Source: Spirochaetaceae bacterium UBA1306
GTDB lineage: Bacteria; Spirochaetota; Spirochaetia; Treponematales; Rectinemataceae
Direction: 5' to 3'
Assembly (NCBI GenBank): GCA_002307245.1
Contig: DBTW01000206.1
Coordinates: forward strand, 5,388-25,642
DNA length: 20,255 bases
A program made the translations under genes and the position numbers. Below are positions 15,753 through 20,255 of the stretch, one piece after another; positions within the stretch are counted from its first letter, which is position 1; each line of letters starts with the position of its first letter. The notes under the pieces were generated by a model that saw only the letters and a program-made list of their open reading frames with translations, did no database searches and was not told the origin of the DNA.

Positions 15753-16597
15753 TACGATCGAAGCAGGTCACGCCCTTCGGCCCCTTCGCGCGCCTGGGGG
15801 TCCAGGCTTTCATGGTCATACTCGTGCTCGCGTCCCTCCTGCCCCTGTACAACGTCCTGAGCGCCAGCTTCAAGTCGATCGAGGAGTATCCGTCCAACCC
15901 CATCATGCTCCCGCAGGTCCCGATCCTCGACAACTATCAGTACGCGGCCTTCAGCGGGCACCTCCTCCGCTTCACCTTGAACAGCCTGGTCTACGTGCCC
16001 ATAGGTGTCGCCCTGTACATCGTCGTCTGCGTCATGGCTGGCTACGCCTTCGGCAAGATGCGTTTCGCCCTCAATAAGCCTCTCTTTCTCCTCGTCCTGT
16101 TCATGACCATCTTCCCCCAGCTCCTCCTGGCTACGCAGGTGTCCAAGCTGATCTCGATCATGCATCTGACGAATACCGGCTTCGGAGTGGTCCTCGCCTG
16201 GGTCGCCTACTTCGCGCCCTTCGGAACCTACATCATGACCACCTATTTCGCGGACATGCCCTACGAATTCGTCGAGGCGGCCCGCATCGACGGCGCCTCC
16301 CCGATCAGGATCCTGGTCAGCGTCATGGCGCCCCTCGCCTTGCCCATGGTGGCGACTCTCGCGATCATCGGCTTCCAGTCCATGTGGAACGAGCTGCCCT
16401 TCTCCATGCTCATCCTGCAGAATGAGTCGCTACGGACCGTGACCCTCGGGATCGCCGTGCTCCGAGGCCAATACGGCCTGCGCGTGCCCATCCTGAGCGC
16501 CGCCCTGGTGATCGCGATGGTGGTCCCGCTCATCATATTCCTCCTCTTCCAGCGCTACATCACGCTCGGCGTGACCGCGGGCGCGGTGAAGGGCTAG
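15749..16597 (+). CDS. Sugar ABC importer permease (MalG-like type)
   Basis: This 282-residue permease is the second pore subunit. It has six predicted helices, an N-terminal periplasmic stretch (SFKSIEEYPSNPIMLP) and the EAA coupling loop EAARIDGASPIRILVSVMAP (176-195). The ATG overlaps the TGA of the previous gene, and AGAGGAGGG (15735-15743) is the ribosome site inside that gene. No importer ATPase gene follows, so a shared MsmK/UgpC-type ATPase from elsewhere is likely (inference). Confidence 0.94.
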   Translation: MIRSKQVTPFGPFARLGVQAFMVILVLASLLPLYNVLSASFKSIEEYPSNPIMLPQVPILDNYQYAAFSGHLLRFTLNSLVYVPIGVALYIVVCVMAGYAFGKMRFALNKPLFLLVLFMTIFPQLLLATQVSKLISIMHLTNTGFGVVLAWVAYFAPFGTYIMTTYFADMPYEFVEAARIDGASPIRILVSVMAPLALPMVATLAIIGFQSMWNELPFSMLILQNESLRTVTLGIAVLRGQYGLRVPILSAALVIAMVVPLIIFLLFQRYITLGVTAGAVKG

Positions 16598-16625
16598 GGC
16601 CGCCAATCGGCATTACGCAACTTTC

Positions 16626-16631
16626 GAGGAG
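16626..16631 (+). promoter_or_regulatory. Ribosome binding site supporting a TTG start
   Basis: GAGGAG lies 6 bases before TTG 16638. The family N-terminus (FDIAFVGH) begins just after it, so the rare start codon is well supported. Confidence 0.75.
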
Positions 16632-16637
16632 AGACTC

Positions 16638-17522
16638 TTGAAGGAATTCGATATCGCCTTCGTCGGGCATATGTGCTTCGACGAAATTACGCCTTACGGG
16701 GGCAAGACCATCGTCTCGCCGGGCAGCGCGGTGCTCTGCGGCGCCATCGCCGCGGCGCGCATCGGCGCGAAGGTGGCCGTCGTCACCAGGATGGCGGCGG
16801 CCGACAAGTTGATACTGCGGCCCTTCGAGGACTTGGGCATCCTCACCTACTCGACGGACACGCCGGAGACGAGCTACTCCGTGGTGATCCACCCGAGCGA
16901 GAACGTGGACGAGCGCATCCTGAAGTTGAAGAAAAGCTCCGGCTTCTTCGCCCTTGGGGATATGCCATCCATCGCGGCGCGCAACCTGCACCTCGCCGGG
17001 ATATCCGACCAGGAGTTCAACCTGGGCTTCATCCGTGGCCTCAAGGACCGGGGCTACAACCTGTCGGCCGACATGCAGAGCTTCGTCCGGCAGGTCGACC
17101 CCGCCACTCGGGACATCCGCTTCAAGGACGTGCCCGCCAAGCGGGAGATCGCCGCCCTCATGAGCAAGATCAAACTCGACGTGGTGGAGGCCGAGGTCCT
17201 CACCGGCACGAGCGACCTCGAGGAAGCCGCCAAGCGCTTCGAGTCCTGGGGCTGCCCGGAGACGGTCATCACCCGCGCCGACGGAGTGCTGGCCCGCGTC
17301 CAGGGGAAGACCTACTTCGAGAAATTCTCGAACCGGAGCACCGTAGGGCGCACGGGCCGCGGGGACACCACCTTCGCCGCCTACCTCGCCCATCGGAACG
17401 ACTACGACGCCCCGGAATCGCTGAAATTCGCCGCGGCCCTCGTCTCCATAAAGATGGAGACGCCCGGGCCCTTTCAAGGAACGTACGAAGACGTTCTAGC
17501 GCGCATGAACCAGGAGAAGTAA
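16638..17522 (+). CDS. PfkB-family carbohydrate kinase, divergent
   Basis: This 294-residue protein belongs to the ribokinase/PfkB family, which phosphorylates a sugar or nucleoside hydroxyl with ATP. The C-terminal family motif is present as TGRGDTT (239-245), with the catalytic base D243 and the anion-hole glycines. The N-terminal GG motif (21-22) is followed by SPGSAVLCGAIAAARIGA, where the usual substrate-contacting Asn is not evident. The substrate therefore cannot be inferred from motifs. The start is TTG at 16638, backed by GAGGAG (16626-16631) 6 bases ahead. The gene sits between the sugar permeases and the GH65 enzyme, 3 bases before the latter, and probably acts on the imported sugar or the product released by phosphorolysis. 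Confidence 0.88.
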   Translation: MKEFDIAFVGHMCFDEITPYGGKTIVSPGSAVLCGAIAAARIGAKVAVVTRMAAADKLILRPFEDLGILTYSTDTPETSYSVVIHPSENVDERILKLKKSSGFFALGDMPSIAARNLHLAGISDQEFNLGFIRGLKDRGYNLSADMQSFVRQVDPATRDIRFKDVPAKREIAALMSKIKLDVVEAEVLTGTSDLEEAAKRFESWGCPETVITRADGVLARVQGKTYFEKFSNRSTVGRTGRGDTTFAAYLAHRNDYDAPESLKFAAALVSIKMETPGPFQGTYEDVLARMNQEK

Positions 17523-17525
17523 AGG

Positions 17526-19871
17526 ATGCACCTCTTCAAGACTTCGGAAAAGTACTTCAAGGTAGACCCCTGGCGGATAGTCGAGGACGGCTTCGATTCG
17601 GGGAAGCAGCGCCTCTCGGAATCCGTGTTCTCCCTGGCGAACGAGTTCCAGTGCGTCCGCGGCTACTTCGAGGAAGGCTACTCGGGCGACCACCTGCTGG
17701 GCAGCTACTTCAGCCAGCTTTACGAAATGCTGGACGTGAAATATCCCCAGGTCTTCAAGGGCTTCGTGACCGAGGTCGCGGCCATGATCACGGCGGTCGA
17801 CTGGCTCTATACCCGCATCTCGATCGACGGCGAGACCCTCGATCTGGCCGGGGCGAAATTCTCGGACTTCAAGCGCAGCCTGGACATGCGCGAGGCGACC
17901 CTGACGCGGGAATTCGTCTGGACGACGCGCGGCGGCAAGCGGCTGAAGCTTAAGTTCATCCGCTTCGCGGATATCCGCAGCACTGGGCTCGGCTGCCAGC
18001 GCATAGTCCTCGAGCCCCTGGATTTTTCCGGCGAGGCGAGGATCGTCTCGGGCCTGGACTTCAATACGGTCTACGAGCTCGCCGCCGGATGGGACCAGAC
18101 TCAAGGTTCCGGGGCGAGCGCCGGGCAGTCCGCGGCCCAGACCAATTTCTGGACCGAAGAGCGCAGCGAGCGGATAGGCGAGGTCTTCGCCATCCAGGCG
18201 CGGACCCAGAAGAGCGGCTGCCGCCTCTTCTCGAGCTTCAGCGTCCGCGCGAACCAGGGCCTTTCCCCGATGCTCGTCCAGCGCGACAAGTTCATCGGCC
18301 TCGAGGCGACGCTCCGGCTTTCGCAGGGGCAAGCCACCGTGTTCGAGAAGACCGTCGTCAACCATTGGGAGCAGACCGAGGACGCAGGAAGGGTCTGGTC
18401 CGAGGGCCTCTCCCTCGCGAAGACCCTCTCGGGAACGAGCTTCGATCAGGCCTTCGCCGAGCATCGCCGGGACTGGGAGCGCTTCTGGGACCGCATGGAC
18501 ATCGAGATCGACGGCGACCCGGAACTGCAGCAGGGCGTGCGCTACTCGCTCTTCGCGATGTACATCAACTACCACGGCGAGAGCGAGCGCCGGAACGTCC
18601 TCTGTAAGCTCGGGGGCGAGGTCTACTCCGGCGTCAATTTCTGGGACACCGAGGTCTATTGCCATCGGATGTACATGTTCCTCGACCCGAGCATCGCCCG
18701 CAAGCTCCTCATGTACCGCTACCACTACTTGCCCAGGGCCATCGAGAACGCGAAGCGCGTCGACTTGGCCGGCGCCCGCTATCCCTTCTCCACCATCACG
18801 GGCTACGAAGACTCCGGCACCTGGCAGCACGTCGACCTCGAGATCCACCAGAACATGGCGATCTTCTACGCCATCTGGCACTATGACCAAGTCTGCAAGG
18901 ACAAGGAATTTCTCTATCGCGAGGGCATCGAGATGCTGCTCCAGATGAGCCGCTGCATGGCGAGCTGGGGCGGCTGGAGCCCGAAGCGGGGCGACTTCGG
19001 CTTCTATGGAGTCATGGGCCCGGACGAGTTCCACATGATGGTGAACAACAATTGCTACACCAACTACCTCGGCAAGAAGATGTTCGAGTACACGCTGAAA
19101 GTCCTGTCCGAGATGGAGTCCGCGGCGCCGGAGCTTCGCGCTCAAGCGATCGCGAAGGTGAAGCTCGGTCCCGAGGAGCCCGAGGACTGGAAGCGAATGG
19201 CCGAGAAGATGCGCATCCTCAAGGACGAGAAGACGGGCATCTACGAGCAGCACGACGGCTACTTCGACCTGCCGCACGTCGACGTGAAGGCCATCCCCAT
19301 GTCCGAGGTCCCGATCTACAAGCACTGGGCCTACATCAGGCTCTTCCGCATGAACATGCTCAAGCAACCCGACTTCCTCAACCTGCCCTACTTCTTCAGC
19401 CAGGACTTCACGATGGAGGAGAAGCGCAAAAATTACGAGTTCTACGAGGAGCGCACCAGCCACGAATCCTCGCTGTCGCCCTCCCTGCACTCGATCCTGG
19501 CCGCGGAGCTCGGCAAGTCGCAGGAGGCCTACGACTTCCTCGCCTATGCGGCGCGCCTCGACCTCGACAACTACAACCGCAACACCGAGCAGGGCATCCA
19601 CTCCTCCTCGGCCGCAGGCGTCTGGGCCAGCATGGTCTCGGGCTTCGGAGGCCTGCGCACTGACGCCGAGACCCTGATCTTCAATCCCTCGATCCCGGCG
19701 CAGTGGAAGGCCTACCGCTTCAAGGTCCATTACTCGGGCTCGCTATTGTCCGTCGAAGTCCAAGGCGGCAAGGCCCGGTTCAAGGTCCTGGAGGGCGGGG
19801 AGGTCGCGATCATGGTCTACGGCAAGACCCAGCTGATCACGCAGGCGGGAATCGAATTGACGATGCCTTGA
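17526..19871 (+). CDS. GH65 family glycoside phosphorylase (kojibiose/nigerose phosphorylase-like)
   Basis: GH65 phosphorylases cleave an alpha-glucoside with inorganic phosphate to beta-glucose 1-phosphate and an acceptor. The 781-residue product has an N-terminal beta-sandwich (about 1-270), a linker, an (alpha/alpha)6 barrel catalytic domain and a short C-terminal beta domain (about 710-781), matching family length. The general acid is E501 in VMGPDEFH. NFWDTEVYCHRMYMF marks the barrel start, and the phosphate-binding loop is GIHSSSAAGVW with H692 and the following serines. Phosphate-loop His/Ser residues favour a phosphorylase over a hydrolase. The usual YPW segment is replaced by ARYPFSTITGYEDSGTWQH, so the acceptor may be unusual. 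It has no signal peptide and acts in the cytoplasm on the imported sugar. AGGAG (17512-17516) precedes the ATG. No beta-phosphoglucomutase gene follows. Confidence 0.93.
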   Translation: MHLFKTSEKYFKVDPWRIVEDGFDSGKQRLSESVFSLANEFQCVRGYFEEGYSGDHLLGSYFSQLYEMLDVKYPQVFKGFVTEVAAMITAVDWLYTRISIDGETLDLAGAKFSDFKRSLDMREATLTREFVWTTRGGKRLKLKFIRFADIRSTGLGCQRIVLEPLDFSGEARIVSGLDFNTVYELAAGWDQTQGSGASAGQSAAQTNFWTEERSERIGEVFAIQARTQKSGCRLFSSFSVRANQGLSPMLVQRDKFIGLEATLRLSQGQATVFEKTVVNHWEQTEDAGRVWSEGLSLAKTLSGTSFDQAFAEHRRDWERFWDRMDIEIDGDPELQQGVRYSLFAMYINYHGESERRNVLCKLGGEVYSGVNFWDTEVYCHRMYMFLDPSIARKLLMYRYHYLPRAIENAKRVDLAGARYPFSTITGYEDSGTWQHVDLEIHQNMAIFYAIWHYDQVCKDKEFLYREGIEMLLQMSRCMASWGGWSPKRGDFGFYGVMGPDEFHMMVNNNCYTNYLGKKMFEYTLKVLSEMESAAPELRAQAIAKVKLGPEEPEDWKRMAEKMRILKDEKTGIYEQHDGYFDLPHVDVKAIPMSEVPIYKHWAYIRLFRMNMLKQPDFLNLPYFFSQDFTMEEKRKNYEFYEERTSHESSLSPSLHSILAAELGKSQEAYDFLAYAARLDLDNYNRNTEQGIHSSSAAGVWASMVSGFGGLRTDAETLIFNPSIPAQWKAYRFKVHYSGSLLSVEVQGGKARFKVLEGGEVAIMVYGKTQLITQAGIELTMP

Positions 19872-19892
19872 TCAAGCGGGACCCCGACGCGG

Positions 19893-20255
19893 CTAGAGCC
19901 CGGAGCAGATGGCGAGGGCCTTCCGGAGCTTCCGCCTGTATTCCGCCTCCGGCACGGGTATGTCGGGGAGGATCATTCGGCGGAAGAAGCGGTCGACGGC
20001 CTCCTCGAGACTGAAGGCCACCAGGCCGTTCTGGATGCCCTTGAAGAGGGCCTTGGCGAAGGCGTCGCTCGTGATGATCATGGCCGAGAGCTCCTCGTCG
20101 CCCAAGCTCCTGCCGTAGAGCCTCGCGAGTTCCTTCGCGTGCTTGAAGCTCGTGCGCCGCAGGCGCTCGATGTTCGCGGCGTCGTAGTCGGCGTAGTGGA
20201 CGAGGTCGTAATACACGGCCTTGGTCTTCTTGGAGAGGGCTATGTCGCGGAAGAG
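19893..20255 (-). CDS. Probable TetR-family regulator, C-terminal domain (5' truncated)
   Basis: The minus-strand frame is open from the window edge (base 20255) to a TAG at 19893-19895, giving the last 120 residues of a protein. The sequence is all-helical in character, with phrases such as LFRDIALSKKTKAVYYDL and FKGIQNGLVAFSLEEAVDRFFRRMIL. This resembles the ligand-binding half of TetR/AcrR regulators. The DNA-binding N-terminus would lie outside the window, so the family call is tentative. It is tail-to-tail with the GH65 gene, 21 bases apart, and is not part of the sugar operon. Confidence 0.6.
   Translation of the reverse strand, partial: LFRDIALSKKTKAVYYDLVHYADYDAANIERLRRTSFKHAKELARLYGRSLGDEELSAMIITSDAFAKALFKGIQNGLVAFSLEEAVDRFFRRMILPDIPVPEAEYRRKLRKALAICSGL

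Noticed and set aside
17496..19730. Minus-strand open frame of 744 codons opposite the GH65 gene
   Set aside because: It is antisense to a well-supported enzyme gene and reads as repetitive Leu/Val/Asp/Gly sequence, typical of high-GC antisense.

Overview
The window is GC-rich and densely packed. It comes from a bacterium with an anaerobic, sugar-using lifestyle. The evidence is nickel-insertion chaperones (HypA, HypB) flanking a multi-cluster iron-sulfur flavoenzyme, a carbohydrate ABC importer operon with a GH65 glycoside phosphorylase, a YesM/YesN-type two-component system and several heterodimer-type ABC exporters. This mix, a solute-binding protein with a cleavable type I signal peptide, and an EmrA-like fusion protein fit a high-GC spirochaete-like, outer-membrane-bearing anaerobe. 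That taxonomic guess is inference only; there is no rRNA or other marker here.

Layout. (1) 1-1876, plus strand: the 3' part of a TM288-like ABC exporter half and an EmrA/HlyD-type membrane fusion protein. (2) 1877-2066: an AT-rich promoter region holding a perfect palindrome between a -35-like and a -10 element. (3) 2067-5824, plus strand: hypB, a 904-residue FAD/NAD(P)/Fe-S fusion oxidoreductase, and hypA, tightly spaced as one operon. (4) 5821-9359, minus strand: two overlapping ABC half-exporters forming a heterodimer with one degenerate ATP site. (5) 9489-10841, plus strand: an orphan lipoprotein sugar-binding protein. (6) 10816-13393, minus strand: a sensor kinase and an AraC-type response regulator. 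(7) 13527-19871, plus strand: a sugar-binding protein, two permeases, a PfkB-family kinase and a GH65 phosphorylase. (8) 19893-20255, minus strand: the 3' end of a probable TetR-family regulator.

How the parts may work together. The kinase/regulator pair lies divergently next to the sugar operon and probably controls it, as YesMN-like systems usually do for neighbouring importers. The imported alpha-glucoside would be phosphorolysed by the GH65 enzyme, and the PfkB enzyme may phosphorylate the released acceptor or a related sugar. No importer ATPase is encoded here, so a shared ATPase elsewhere is likely. The hyp operon pairs Ni(II) delivery with an electron-transfer flavoprotein, although no hydrogenase or CO dehydrogenase structural gene is in the window.

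No intergenic stretch exceeds 300 bases; the longest is 1877-2066. I saw no tRNA, rRNA, CRISPR array, insertion sequence or convincing Rho-independent terminator.
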